Shown: one piece after another, positions 40,238 through 50,557 of the stretch | Numbering within the stretch: position 1 is the stretch's first letter | Layout of the letters: the number at the start of each line of letters is the position of its first letter | NCBI GenBank assembly: GCA_027019265.1 | Contig: JALUWX010000021.1 | Location: 28,475-92,474, forward strand | Direction of reading: 5' to 3' | Length of the DNA: 64,000 nt | From: Phycisphaerales bacterium | GTDB lineage: Bacteria > Planctomycetota > Phycisphaerae > Phycisphaerales > UBA1924 | Notes under the pieces: generated by a model | What the model was told of the DNA's origin: nothing | The model's database searches: none | Seen by the model: the letters and a program-made list of their open reading frames with translations, nothing else | Position numbers and translations under genes: made by a program

Positions 40238-41115
40238 ACGAGATGGCGAAGACCTCGAAGAAGAAAAAGAAGAAGAGCACCGACCCCGAACGCGCCGCGC
40301 GGAACCGGATGATCGCGATCCTGAGCGCGGCCGTCCTCGGAACAGGGGCCGTCTTCGTCGGCGCTGGGATGGGGGTCAAGACCCTCGACGAACGAGCGCA
40401 GGATTTGGTCGCGCCGGGAGAGATCGAGTACGAGATCGTCTGGGGCGCATCCAAGAGCGGGACCATCTGGCTCCCCTTCAGCGAACGGACCCGTTTGAAC
40501 GCGCTCGTCCGTGAATCGCTCGTTGGGGCGCGTCCCCTGAGCCGGGAGCCGCTCCAGGAAGCATCGCTCGCGATCGCTTCGACCGGGTGGGTGAACGGTG
40601 CGCCCCGTGCACGATGGACCCCCGAGGGGACCATCGTCGTCCGCGCGGATTGGCGCGTCCCGGCGGCCGCCGTCCTGATCGACGGAGAGGAAGTCCTCGT
40701 CGATTGGGAAGGGCACGTCCTCCCGCTGTCCTACCCGAAGGGCTCGAGCAACCAGTTCCAGATCTCGAACACGGCGCTCCCCGATCCGGGGGTGGGTCGT
40801 CTCTGGGACGAGCCCGAGCTGCGCGACGCGCTCCGACTTCTTCGTGAGCTCCGGGATCGGGACCTGCTCGCGCAGATCACGGGGATCGATCTCGGAAACG
40901 GGAGGGACCACGGGATCCTCAAACTCATGACCAACTCCGGCGCGACCATCGTCTGGGGTGGGGGGCCGGGTCGGGAACGCCCGGCGGAGATGCCCACGGA
41001 TGTCAAGCTCGACCGGATCGAGTCGCTCCTGCGTAAGACCGGACGCATCGATGCGTCGATGGCCAGTGTCGATGTGCGCGGGCCTCAGGTCCTGATGAAC
41101 CGGCGCGAGAACTGA
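40234..41115 (+). CDS. ftsQ: FtsQ/DivIB-type cell division protein
   Basis: 293 residues. The GTG overlaps the ddl stop (GTGA); an ATG three codons later is possible. Layout: a very basic cytoplasmic N-terminus (AKTSKKKKKKSTDPERAARN), one membrane span (about 26-46) and an extracytoplasmic part. The segment RADWRVPAAAVLIDGEEVLVDWEGHVLP resembles the beta domain of FtsQ (RxPVAxV ... LVDxxGxVLP). The POTRA part is poorly conserved by eye. FtsQ links early and late division proteins. The position after ddl is the classical ftsQ place in dcw clusters and supports the call; sequence alone is only moderate. Confidence 0.75.
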   Translation: MNEMAKTSKKKKKKSTDPERAARNRMIAILSAAVLGTGAVFVGAGMGVKTLDERAQDLVAPGEIEYEIVWGASKSGTIWLPFSERTRLNALVRESLVGARPLSREPLQEASLAIASTGWVNGAPRARWTPEGTIVVRADWRVPAAAVLIDGEEVLVDWEGHVLPLSYPKGSSNQFQISNTALPDPGVGRLWDEPELRDALRLLRELRDRDLLAQITGIDLGNGRDHGILKLMTNSGATIVWGGGPGRERPAEMPTDVKLDRIESLLRKTGRIDASMASVDVRGPQVLMNRREN

Positions 41116-41143
41116 ACTTGAGCCCTCCGAGCTACCCTTGGGT

Positions 41144-41944
41144 GTGAGCGAATCCGGCGCATCAACGAAGGAACGGGATCTCTTCGGAGCTGTCCCTCCA
41201 GAGGGGTACGACGATTGGTCGCACCGACGCGCTGAGCCCAGGGTGCTCGCGCTGCTGTGGATGATCTATCTGATGGGGATCAGCGCGATCATGTTCACGC
41301 GCCTCAGCGCGGGACTCTCCGTGTCTCCGAGTATCTCCAGACCCGCGTCGCGCGAGATGCTGGTGCTCGCGAGCGTGGGGATCGGGATCCTGTACCCGCT
41401 TGTCCGGGTGTCGCAACGTTCGGCGCGTCGTCCGATCGCTTCCGCGCTGCGCGATGCGCTCGTGCTCCTGGTCCCGCTCCAAGCCGTGCTCTGGCCTCAG
41501 CTGCTCATCGTGCTGGGGGGGTGGAACATCGATGTCGTGCTCGCGCTCGTGGCACACTTTGCGGCGTGGACACTTGTCGCCGCGGGTCTTGTCGCGACCG
41601 CGCAGGTCGTGATCGAGCGGGATCGGGGGGCGCACCGGTCCCTCCGTCGCGCCATCGCGATGTTCGCGATCCTCGCCGCGATGCTCATCGCGCCCGTGCT
41701 CGAGCTCACGACCCTCCGGGGAGCGGCCGCCGGGATCCGGGACGCTAACCCCGGGCTGATGCTCTCCCCGATCACGGGGGTGATGGAGATCACGCGCGAC
41801 CGATCGGCGACGGGGGTCGCCGCGAGTGTGGGGCCGCTCCACTTCCGTCTCATCGCCGGGATCGGGTGTGTGGGTGTCGCGTTGATCCTGCTCGCGAGCG
41901 CCTGGAACGGGGTCACGAACCGGGGTGGTCCGGGGAGGCGCTGA
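41144..41944 (+). CDS. Polytopic membrane protein of unknown function
   Basis: 266 residues from the GTG at 41144, which has a TACCCT box five bases upstream and no ribosome-binding site. About six membrane segments: roughly 36-56, 72-88, 104-130, 136-155, 175-195 and 240-258. The N-terminus (ERDLFGAVPPEGYDDWSHRR) is cytoplasmic and polar. No signature motif is recognised. It lies between ftsQ and the greA leader; an envelope role is possible but unsupported. Confidence 0.75.
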   Translation: MSESGASTKERDLFGAVPPEGYDDWSHRRAEPRVLALLWMIYLMGISAIMFTRLSAGLSVSPSISRPASREMLVLASVGIGILYPLVRVSQRSARRPIASALRDALVLLVPLQAVLWPQLLIVLGGWNIDVVLALVAHFAAWTLVAAGLVATAQVVIERDRGAHRSLRRAIAMFAILAAMLIAPVLELTTLRGAAAGIRDANPGLMLSPITGVMEITRDRSATGVAASVGPLHFRLIAGIGCVGVALILLASAWNGVTNRGGPGRR

Positions 41945-41948
41945 CCCC

Positions 41949-41995
41949 TAAACTCACAACGAACCCATCCCTGCGCCATCAGGCGCGGGGTTTTT
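41949..41995 (+). terminator. Terminator-like hairpin in front of greA, preceded by a -10 box
   Basis: TAAACT (41949-41954) could start a transcript near 41961. CCCTGCGCC (41969-41977) pairs fully with GGCGCGGGG (41982-41990, one G-T pair) around ATCA, followed by TTTTT (41991-41995). It could end the upstream transcript or attenuate greA, whose ribosome-binding site is only 12 bases further. Confidence 0.8.
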
Positions 41996-42015
41996 CAGAC
42001 CCGGAGCGGATTCCC

Positions 42016-42486
42016 ATGGACGTCATCACGCCTCAAGAGAAGGAGCAGCTCAAGGAGCGGCTCAACGCGCTCATCGCGAATCGCCCGGTCATCTCCGAGC
42101 GCATCGCCGAAGCCCGCGCCCTCGGGGATCTGAAGGAAAACGCGGAATACCACGCCGCCCGCGAGCTCCAAGGGATGGAGGAAGCGGAGATCAAGCGCCT
42201 CGAGGAGCGGATCGCGAAAGCGCACGTTGTGGATGAATCCAAAACCGCTGAAGGGGTGGTCTTCCTCGGATCGACGGTCAAGCTGATCGAGGAAGACGAG
42301 GACGAGGACGAGTTCGAGCTCTACCGGCTCGTCGGCGAGGCCTCCGGGACCGACACGGGGGATGTGGTCGAGGTGACCGCGACCTCACCCATGGGCGAAG
42401 CGCTCATGAAAGCCCGGGTCGGGGAGACCGTTCGGGTGAACGCCCCGCGCGGGGTCAAACGCTTCAAGATCCTCGAGATCATCTGA
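42016..42486 (+). CDS. greA: Transcription elongation factor GreA
   Basis: 156 residues from the ATG at 42016 after CCGGAGCGG. The N-terminal coiled coil with RPVISERIAEARALGDLKEN and AEYHAARELQGMEEAEI carries the acidic tip that enters the RNA polymerase secondary channel and stimulates cleavage of backtracked RNA. The C-terminal FKBP-like domain has GSTVKLIEEDED and SPMGEALMKARVGETVRV. Length is normal (about 158). A terminator-like hairpin immediately precedes the gene, suggesting attenuation. Confidence 0.95.
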   Translation: MDVITPQEKEQLKERLNALIANRPVISERIAEARALGDLKENAEYHAARELQGMEEAEIKRLEERIAKAHVVDESKTAEGVVFLGSTVKLIEEDEDEDEFELYRLVGEASGTDTGDVVEVTATSPMGEALMKARVGETVRVNAPRGVKRFKILEII

Positions 42487-42630
42487 TTTTGACCCGGTTT
42501 CCGAGATCCTGACCGAAACCGGAGCCTCGAGCATCCCAAAACGATGTCAGACTGTACCATCAATGGTCGGTTGGACATCATCTCGCGCCGATCGTCGGCC
42601 TTCACTCGCTCCAGACCAGGGGAACGGACC

Positions 42631-43518
42631 ATGCTCAACTCGAAAACGCTCGCTGTCCTCGCACTCAGTTCCACCCTCCTCCTCGGCGCGTGCGAGAGTA
42701 TCGGGGGACCGAGGTACCACGACGGGCGCAACCGCCATGTCGCGTACACCCAGCCCACCCCGCTCGAGATCATCAACGCGAATGGCGCGGTCCGCGCGGT
42801 GCGCGAGGATCGGAGCGATATCTCCATCGAAGCGGAGCTCTACGGGAACGACGAACAACGACTGAGCTTCGCAAACCTCCGCGCGGATCGTCAGGGGGAC
42901 GGGACCCTCCGGGTCTGGGTCGAGTGGCCGGGGGGACGATCGCTCGACAACGAGGGCGCGTCGATCAATGTCTATCTCCCCGATACGGACGGGCTGCGTG
43001 TGCGGACGAGCAATGGCTCTGTGACCACCTCGGGGCTCTCGGGGAAAGCCGAGCTCCGATCCTCGAACGGTACGGTCTTCGTCGAGAACCATCGGGGCTC
43101 GGTCGATGTGAAGACCTCCAACGGCGCGGTGCGCGTCGAGCACTCCGACGGCCCGATCAACCTCGAGACCAGCAACGGTCGGGTGATCGTGACCGAAGCC
43201 CGGGGCGCGATCGAGGCGCAGACGAGCAACGGATCCATGTACATCTCGACGTCCCACGACAACGACGAGCCCGTCCGGGTCCGGACGAGCAACGGGCGCA
43301 TCGAGCTCGATCTCGGATCGTCCTTCATGGGACGGCTCAAGATCAAGACCACGAATGGGAAGATCCGTCTCTCCGGGCTCGACGATGCGCGGCTCGTTGA
43401 ATCGAGCGATGACACCCTCGAGGTCGAAGTGGGGGGCTCGGATCAGGTCAGCGCCGCGCACACCACGAACGGGTCCGTCCGGGTCACGGGTCGTGAGGAC
43501 CCGGATCCACGCGATTGA
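42631..43518 (+). CDS. DUF4097-type lipoprotein with NG-rich beta-helix repeats
   Basis: 295 residues from the ATG at 42631 with AGGGGAACGGA upstream. The signal peptide ends in the lipobox LLLGAC, so the mature protein is lipid-anchored. The body has eight regular units of about 20 residues, each with a (T/S)(S/T)NG turn: TSNGSV, SSNGTV, TSNGAV, TSNGRV, TSNGSM, TSNGRI, TTNGKI, TTNGSV. This is the DUF4097/adhesin-like right-handed parallel beta-helix pattern. Function is unknown; surface display is likely. The stop is 15 bp from the convergent membrane protein gene. Confidence 0.85.
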   Translation: MLNSKTLAVLALSSTLLLGACESIGGPRYHDGRNRHVAYTQPTPLEIINANGAVRAVREDRSDISIEAELYGNDEQRLSFANLRADRQGDGTLRVWVEWPGGRSLDNEGASINVYLPDTDGLRVRTSNGSVTTSGLSGKAELRSSNGTVFVENHRGSVDVKTSNGAVRVEHSDGPINLETSNGRVIVTEARGAIEAQTSNGSMYISTSHDNDEPVRVRTSNGRIELDLGSSFMGRLKIKTTNGKIRLSGLDDARLVESSDDTLEVEVGGSDQVSAAHTTNGSVRVTGREDPDPRD

Positions 43519-43533
43519 TTTGGCCAGGTTTCG

Positions 43534-44202
43534 TCAGGCGGCCGCGCGGGTGAAGCGTTGGGTGTGATCGTTTTCCGAGTCCGACTGAGTCCCGACCGTG
43601 TGGACGGGTTCCAAGCCCTGCATGACCCGATGGACATCGAGCACCCAGGGCTCGTTGTGCGCATGGATCGCGTTGAGGCGTGATTTCTTTAGCGCGTACC
43701 AGATCGCCGTCCCACCCTGCATGATCACCGCGACGACGACGAGAAGGATCCAGACAGCGTACCGCGCCATCTGCTCGAAACCCGCGAGCTGATCCCCCAG
43801 CTGCGCGAGTTCCGGCGCTTGCGCGAGCGCCGGATCGTTCGTGATGGATGAAGCGAGCACCGAATCGCTCGGATCGTGGGTCACGATCGAGAAGACGGCG
43901 TAGAGCGCCAAGCACGCGCCGAGCGCGAGCTGATTGACGGCGAGCTTCATCGGGGCGCCGAGTTCGAGCGAGAGGACCCGTTTCGAGAGGGTGATCTCTC
44001 GGAACCCGATGAACGAGAGCGCCAGCCCGAGGACAAGCGCTGTGGTGTCCCCGAGCCCGAACACGAGGGTCAGGGCGCCGGCGAGGAGGGTGGACCATCC
44101 GGAGAACCGCGCGTAGGAGGCGCACTTCCGGATCGGGGTCGCGTTGCTCACGCTGTGACGGAGCTGGTCGAGCTGGGCTCGGGACAAAGGGGTGTCGCTC
44201 AT
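43534..44202 (-). CDS. Four-helix membrane protein next to the cbb3 operon
   Basis: 222 residues from the ATG at 44202. Hydrophobic segments: about 35-55, 58-75, 92-110 and 145-170. The soluble part between helices 3 and 4 is acidic and Ala-rich. It ends in a polar tail of about 45 residues. I do not recognise the family. It diverges from the cbb3 oxidase operon with a 309-bp gap, so shared control is possible. The start has no obvious ribosome-binding site; the family identity is unknown. Confidence 0.75.
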   Translation of the reverse strand: MSDTPLSRAQLDQLRHSVSNATPIRKCASYARFSGWSTLLAGALTLVFGLGDTTALVLGLALSFIGFREITLSKRVLSLELGAPMKLAVNQLALGACLALYAVFSIVTHDPSDSVLASSITNDPALAQAPELAQLGDQLAGFEQMARYAVWILLVVVAVIMQGGTAIWYALKKSRLNAIHAHNEPWVLDVHRVMQGLEPVHTVGTQSDSENDHTQRFTRAAA

Positions 44203-44511
44203 AAACTCTGTATCGGGTGGGGAATCGCCCCGGATCGTGGTCGAATCGTGGGTCCGTGTGAGGGGGTGGTCGTCTGTGGGGGCGCAGGGTCCGAAAATCC
44301 GATATCCTGAGATCAATGCCGGACTCATTCCGGACATTTCTATCCTTGACTTGCCTGGTTTCTGTCTTACCATAATCCTGTCAGGTCGAAGATAGCGGTG
44401 ATGGCACCGAAAATCGGAGTTTAAGATCTGTTCAACGGGAATCCGCGCATCGCACAGTGAGCCGGCGACAACGCATTCAGTACCTCGCCGACGCAGGATT
44501 TGGAGATCACA
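44203..44511. other. 309-bp divergent gap before the cbb3 operon
   Basis: Holds a promoter (44346-44373) and a leader of about 130 nt before ccoNO. I saw no clear FNR/Anr dyad (TTGAT-N4-ATCAA) and no reading frame. Confidence 0.5.
44346..44373 (+). promoter_or_regulatory. Promoter of the cbb3 oxidase operon
   Basis: TTGACT (44346-44351), 16 bases, TACCAT (44368-44373); CATAAT three bases on is an alternative -10. The predicted leader is long. Confidence 0.6.
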
Positions 44512-46837
<2,326 letters not shown>

Positions 46838-46851
<14 letters not shown>

Positions 46852-47044
46852 GATCGTCTCGAATATGAATCTGGATTTCTTCCCGATCCTGGGTCTGGTG
46901 ATGTTCCTCGTCGCGTTCGGTCTCGTGCTCTTGGGCGTTGTGAAACGCTCGAACACGGACTGCCAGCACGGCGCGCATCTCCCGTTTGAAGACAACGAAC
47001 CGATCACGCGCGGCGCGCGGAGCGAAGGGGTGAATCATGGCTGA
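46838..47044 (+). CDS. ccoQ: cbb3 oxidase subunit CcoQ
   Basis: 68 residues, ATG overlapping the ccoNO 3' end by 14 bases. One membrane span (about 14-33, [20 protein letters not shown]) and a short cytoplasmic tail ([20 protein letters not shown]) fit the small CcoQ/FixQ subunit, which stabilises the complex. The call rests on size, span and position between CcoNO and CcoP. The next gene overlaps it by eight bases. Confidence 0.85.
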
Positions 47045-47639
47045 CCACTACAGCGACGAACTGCTCGACCACAACTACGACGGGATCCAGGAATACGACA
47101 ACCCGACACCCGGGTGGTGGCACCTCATCTTCTGGGGCACCATCGTCTGGTCCGTCGTCTATGCCGTCATCCTCCACATGACCCCGATGGTCCCCGATCG
47201 GATCACCCGTCTGAACAACACCGAGGATGCGGCGATCCAGAAGCAGTTCGCCGCCCTCATGCAGATCGACGATCCCATTACGAAGGTCCAGACGATCATG
47301 GGCGACCAGAACTGGCTCGACCAGGGTGCGTCGGTTTTCCAGGGCACCTGCACGCTCTGCCACAACCAGAACGGTGAAGGCCTCATCGGCCCGAACCTGA
47401 CGGACAACCACTACAAGAATCTCACCGACCTTGAGGGGATGCTCGACGTGGTGACCAACGGCGCCGCGAACGGCGCGATGCCCGCGAACGTGAACACCCT
47501 CAACGAGAACGAGATCGCGCTCGTCGTGGGGTATGTCGCTTCGCTCCGTGGGACCTTCGTCGAGGGCGGGCTCCCCGCCGACGGCGAAGAGATCCCCCCG
47601 TTCCCCGAGCCCATCACCCCGGACGACCAGGGCGGCTGA
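47037..47639 (+). CDS. ccoP: cbb3 oxidase subunit CcoP with a single haem c site
   Basis: 200 residues. The FixP N-terminal signature DGIQEYDNPTPGWWHLIFWGTIVW covers the membrane anchor. After it comes one cytochrome c domain with CTLCH (about residue 104), GEGLIGPNLTDNHY and an axial-ligand region containing NGAMPAN. Proteobacterial CcoP normally has two haem c groups; this protein has one, as in some Bacteroidetes-type oxidases. It delivers electrons to CcoO. The tail is acidic and Pro-rich (EEIPPFPEPITPDDQGG). Confidence 0.93.
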   Translation: MADHYSDELLDHNYDGIQEYDNPTPGWWHLIFWGTIVWSVVYAVILHMTPMVPDRITRLNNTEDAAIQKQFAALMQIDDPITKVQTIMGDQNWLDQGASVFQGTCTLCHNQNGEGLIGPNLTDNHYKNLTDLEGMLDVVTNGAANGAMPANVNTLNENEIALVVGYVASLRGTFVEGGLPADGEEIPPFPEPITPDDQGG

Positions 47640-47726
47640 TCCAGAACCCTTTCCCAGCGCTGTGCCCGAAAGGGCTGGGCGCTGATTCCCATCTGCAGGT
47701 ATGGGGCCCAGAACGCGGAGCCCGCG

Positions 47727-49205
47727 ATGTCCGACAGTCTGCTCAAGCCCAACGAGCGCGTGCTCTCCACGCTCAACGAGGACGGCTCCCGCCGCTGGCT
47801 CAAGCCCCGACCCTCACGAGGACAGTTCTGGAAGTGGAGACGGGTCGTTGCGTACGCGCTCATCGCGATCTTTGCGATCACCCCGTTCACGAAAGTAAAC
47901 GGGAAACAAACGATCCTGCTCGATCTGATGGAGCGACAGTTCACGTTCTTCGGGAAGACCTTCTACCCCCACGACACCCTGCTCCTCGGTCTCTTCCTCA
48001 TCATGCTGTTCGTGACGATCTTCCTCGTGACGGCGCTCTTCGGGCGTGTGTGGTGCGGATGGATCTGTCCCCAGACCGTGTACATGGAATACGTGTTCCG
48101 TCCTATCGAGCGCTTGTTCGAGGGGGACCCTTCCAAACGCACTCCCAAGAAGCAGCTCGGGTTCCGCCGATTCCTCCGATTCGTCGTCTACCTCATCGTC
48201 TCGGCGCACCTGGCGCAGACCTTCCTTGCGTACTTCGTCGGGACGGCGCAGCTCCATCAGTGGATCCTCGGGTCCCCGTTCAATCACCCCGTCGCGTTCC
48301 TCGTTGTTGCGGGAACCACCGGGCTCATGCTGTTCGACTTCGGATTCTTCCGTGAGCAGGTGTGCTGTGTGGTGTGCCCGTACGCGCGCATGCAGAGCGT
48401 GCTCCTCGACCAGGACTCGCTCATCATCACCTACGACGAGAAGCGGGGTGAGCCGCGCGGGAAGAAACGGCGCAAGCCCAAGGAAGGCGAAGACCTCGAA
48501 CTCCCCCAACTCGGGGACTGCATCGATTGCACCATGTGTGTCCAGACCTGTCCTACGGGGATCGACATCCGGGACGGGCTCCAGCTCGAGTGCATCGGGT
48601 GCGCGCAGTGCATCGACGCGTGCGATTCGATCATGGACAAGATCGGTCGTCCGAGAGGACTGATCCGTTACTCATCCGAACGCGCCGTGAAGGAAGGGAA
48701 GCACAAGTTCATCCGTCCGCGCGTGATCATCTATCCCATGATCCTCGCGGCGATCTTTACGGGATTCCTCGCCGTCCTCCAGACCACGACCGATGCGAGC
48801 GTGTGGATCGGACGAGAGCGCGGGCTCCCCTTCTACACCCTCCCGAGCGGCGAGATCACCAACCAGCTCCGGACGCGCATCACCAATCGGCACGAAGAAC
48901 CCCGGACATACACGATCAGCATCGTCGATCCCGAGGGGGTCCACATCAGCGCCGGGTACGATTCTCTCACCGTCGAGGGTGGGCAGGAACACTCCGCGTC
49001 GTTCCCGATCGTCACGGATCCCGGGATGTTCTCCAACGGCCCGTTCGATGTGACGATCCGGGTGGAAGACGGGCTCGGGTTCTCGAAAGATACCGTGTTC
49101 GAGATGAAAGGCCCGGCGACCAGCGGCTCGACCCCGCCTCCCGCGCCCCCGAGCATCGAGCAGAACGACGACCCAGCACAGCCCGAAGGAGAGAGCGATG
49201 GCTGA
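47727..49205 (+). CDS. ccoG: CcoG/FixG/RdxA-type iron-sulphur protein
   Basis: 492 residues. Five membrane segments with the conserved FGRVWCGWICPQTVYMEYVF and CCVVCPYARMQS, then two [4Fe-4S] ferredoxin-type clusters CIDCTMCVQTCPTGIDIRDG and CIGCAQCIDACD. The C-terminal periplasmic Ig-like domain (about 370-460) precedes a Pro-rich tail. CcoG is linked to the handling of copper for the cbb3 oxidase and acts as a cupric reductase in some species. It lies 87 bp after ccoP; that gap contains a CCCTTTC/GAAAGGG hairpin without a T-run. Confidence 0.93.
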   Translation: MSDSLLKPNERVLSTLNEDGSRRWLKPRPSRGQFWKWRRVVAYALIAIFAITPFTKVNGKQTILLDLMERQFTFFGKTFYPHDTLLLGLFLIMLFVTIFLVTALFGRVWCGWICPQTVYMEYVFRPIERLFEGDPSKRTPKKQLGFRRFLRFVVYLIVSAHLAQTFLAYFVGTAQLHQWILGSPFNHPVAFLVVAGTTGLMLFDFGFFREQVCCVVCPYARMQSVLLDQDSLIITYDEKRGEPRGKKRRKPKEGEDLELPQLGDCIDCTMCVQTCPTGIDIRDGLQLECIGCAQCIDACDSIMDKIGRPRGLIRYSSERAVKEGKHKFIRPRVIIYPMILAAIFTGFLAVLQTTTDASVWIGRERGLPFYTLPSGEITNQLRTRITNRHEEPRTYTISIVDPEGVHISAGYDSLTVEGGQEHSASFPIVTDPGMFSNGPFDVTIRVEDGLGFSKDTVFEMKGPATSGSTPPPAPPSIEQNDDPAQPEGESDG

Positions 49206-49731
49206 GCACAGCACCACAACATCCAGCGATGAGCAACCCAAGGGCTTCATCGAGCGCGGGCTCCACTGGCCCGTCATGCTCGTGTGCATGTTCCTCGTGT
49301 CCGCATCGTTCGTCATCGTGACGGCGATCCTCGGCGCGGGGTCCGGGTCCCACATGGTCGAGCCCGACTACTACGCGCGGGCCGTCAACTGGGATTCGGA
49401 GCGTGAGCGCCTCGAAGCCGCGGAGCGCCTCGGGTGGGACGTGCGAGTGAGCGCCTCCGGGGTGCTCAACCCCACGGGGACGCGCCTCGTCTCGGTCCTC
49501 CTCTTCGATTCCGAGGGGAATCCGATCGAGGAGGCGATCGTCCAGGTGATCTGCTTCGCGAACACCCAAGCGCACGATCGGATCGAGGTCGAGCTCCCGT
49601 ACACCAGCGCGGGTCAGTACCAGACCCGGATCCAGGGGATGCACACCGACGGGTTCTGGGAGTTCCGGGTCTCGATCGACGCACTCCGGGAACAAGCCCT
49701 CGTGATCGAATCGCTGGAACTGGGTGAGTGA
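49198..49731 (+). CDS. ccoH: FixH-like cbb3 accessory membrane protein
   Basis: 177 residues, ATG overlapping ccoG by eight bases. One membrane span (about 23-46) with HWPVMLVCMFLVSASFVIVT, followed by VEPDYYARAVNWDSE, the usual first extracytoplasmic motif of FixH (VxxxYYxxxLxWD). A beta-rich FixH domain follows. FixH assists assembly of the cbb3 oxidase together with the CcoI pump. The family call is good; the exact action is unknown. Confidence 0.88.
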   Translation: MAEHSTTTSSDEQPKGFIERGLHWPVMLVCMFLVSASFVIVTAILGAGSGSHMVEPDYYARAVNWDSERERLEAAERLGWDVRVSASGVLNPTGTRLVSVLLFDSEGNPIEEAIVQVICFANTQAHDRIEVELPYTSAGQYQTRIQGMHTDGFWEFRVSIDALREQALVIESLELGE

Positions 49732-49732
49732 G

Positions 49733-50557
49733 ATGACGGACCCGATCTACGTGCTGATCGCGACGGTCTTGACGGCGTCCCTCGTCGGTTCGCTCCACTG
49801 CGCCGGGATGTGCGGGGGTCTCATGCTCTTCGCGCTCGGCGCCGATGGACAACAGAACGGGCGCACCAAGCTCAAGCTCCAATCCGCATACCACGGGGGT
49901 CGGCTGATCACCTACACCCTCCTCGGCGTTGCTGCTGGGACCCTCGGGCAAGCCCTCGATTTCGGGGGTTCCTTCGTCGGGGTCCAGCGCAGCGCGGCCA
50001 TCTTCGCCGGGGTGTTCATGATCGGGTTCGGGATTATCGCGCTCATGCGCCTCAAGGGGGTCAAGATCGCGCACGTCCGCGCCCCGAAAATGATGCAGAA
50101 CGCCGTCGCGAAGGGGCAACGCCTCGCGTTCAACCTCACTCCGTTCAAACGCGCGATGACCATCGGGCTCCTCACGACCCTCCTCCCGTGCGGGTGGCTC
50201 TACGCCTTCGCGTTCACGGCCGCCGGGACCGGTTCGCCCGTCTGGGGTGGGCTGACTATGAGCGTCTTCTGGCTCGGGACCCTTCCGGTGATGGCGTCGC
50301 TGGGCGCGGGGATCCAGATGCTCGCCGGCCCCCTCCACGCGAAGATCCCCGTCATCAGCGCGTGCTCCGTCGTGCTCGTTGGCGCGTTCACGGCCGCCGG
50401 TCGGTTGTCCGCGCCGGAGATGTCGCGCGAAACGCTCCATCTGACAACGAACGCAAACGGATCCGTCGAGGTCCCCACGAACCCCGACGAAACCTGCCCG
50501 TTGTGTGAACTCGGTGAACCCATGCCCACAACGGAAACCGAGCAGCCCGAGCCATGA
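49733..50557 (+). CDS. SafE/TauE-type (DsbD-like) membrane protein, cbb3/copper-linked
   Basis: 274 residues from the ATG at 49733; a GTG three codons earlier is in frame. The LVGSLHCAGMCGGLMLFAL motif with the Cys pair, AYHGGRLITYTLLGVAAG, and TPFKRAMTIGLLTTLLPCGWLYAFAF with a second Cys are the signatures of the sulphite-exporter-like family next to cbb3 genes. In Vibrio and related systems such CcmI/DsbD-like proteins are connected with copper delivery or thiol transfer to oxidase assembly. About six membrane helices. The start of ccoI overlaps its stop. Confidence 0.88.
   Translation: MTDPIYVLIATVLTASLVGSLHCAGMCGGLMLFALGADGQQNGRTKLKLQSAYHGGRLITYTLLGVAAGTLGQALDFGGSFVGVQRSAAIFAGVFMIGFGIIALMRLKGVKIAHVRAPKMMQNAVAKGQRLAFNLTPFKRAMTIGLLTTLLPCGWLYAFAFTAAGTGSPVWGGLTMSVFWLGTLPVMASLGAGIQMLAGPLHAKIPVISACSVVLVGAFTAAGRLSAPEMSRETLHLTTNANGSVEVPTNPDETCPLCELGEPMPTTETEQPEP

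Noticed and set aside
44340..44380. FNR/Anr-type site before the cbb3 operon
   Set aside because: TTGACTTGCCTGGT is not a usable dyad; the bases are better explained as a -35 box and spacer.
47640..47726. Terminator between ccoP and ccoG
   Set aside because: CCCTTTC/GAAAGGG can form a hairpin, but there is no T-run and the operon continues.
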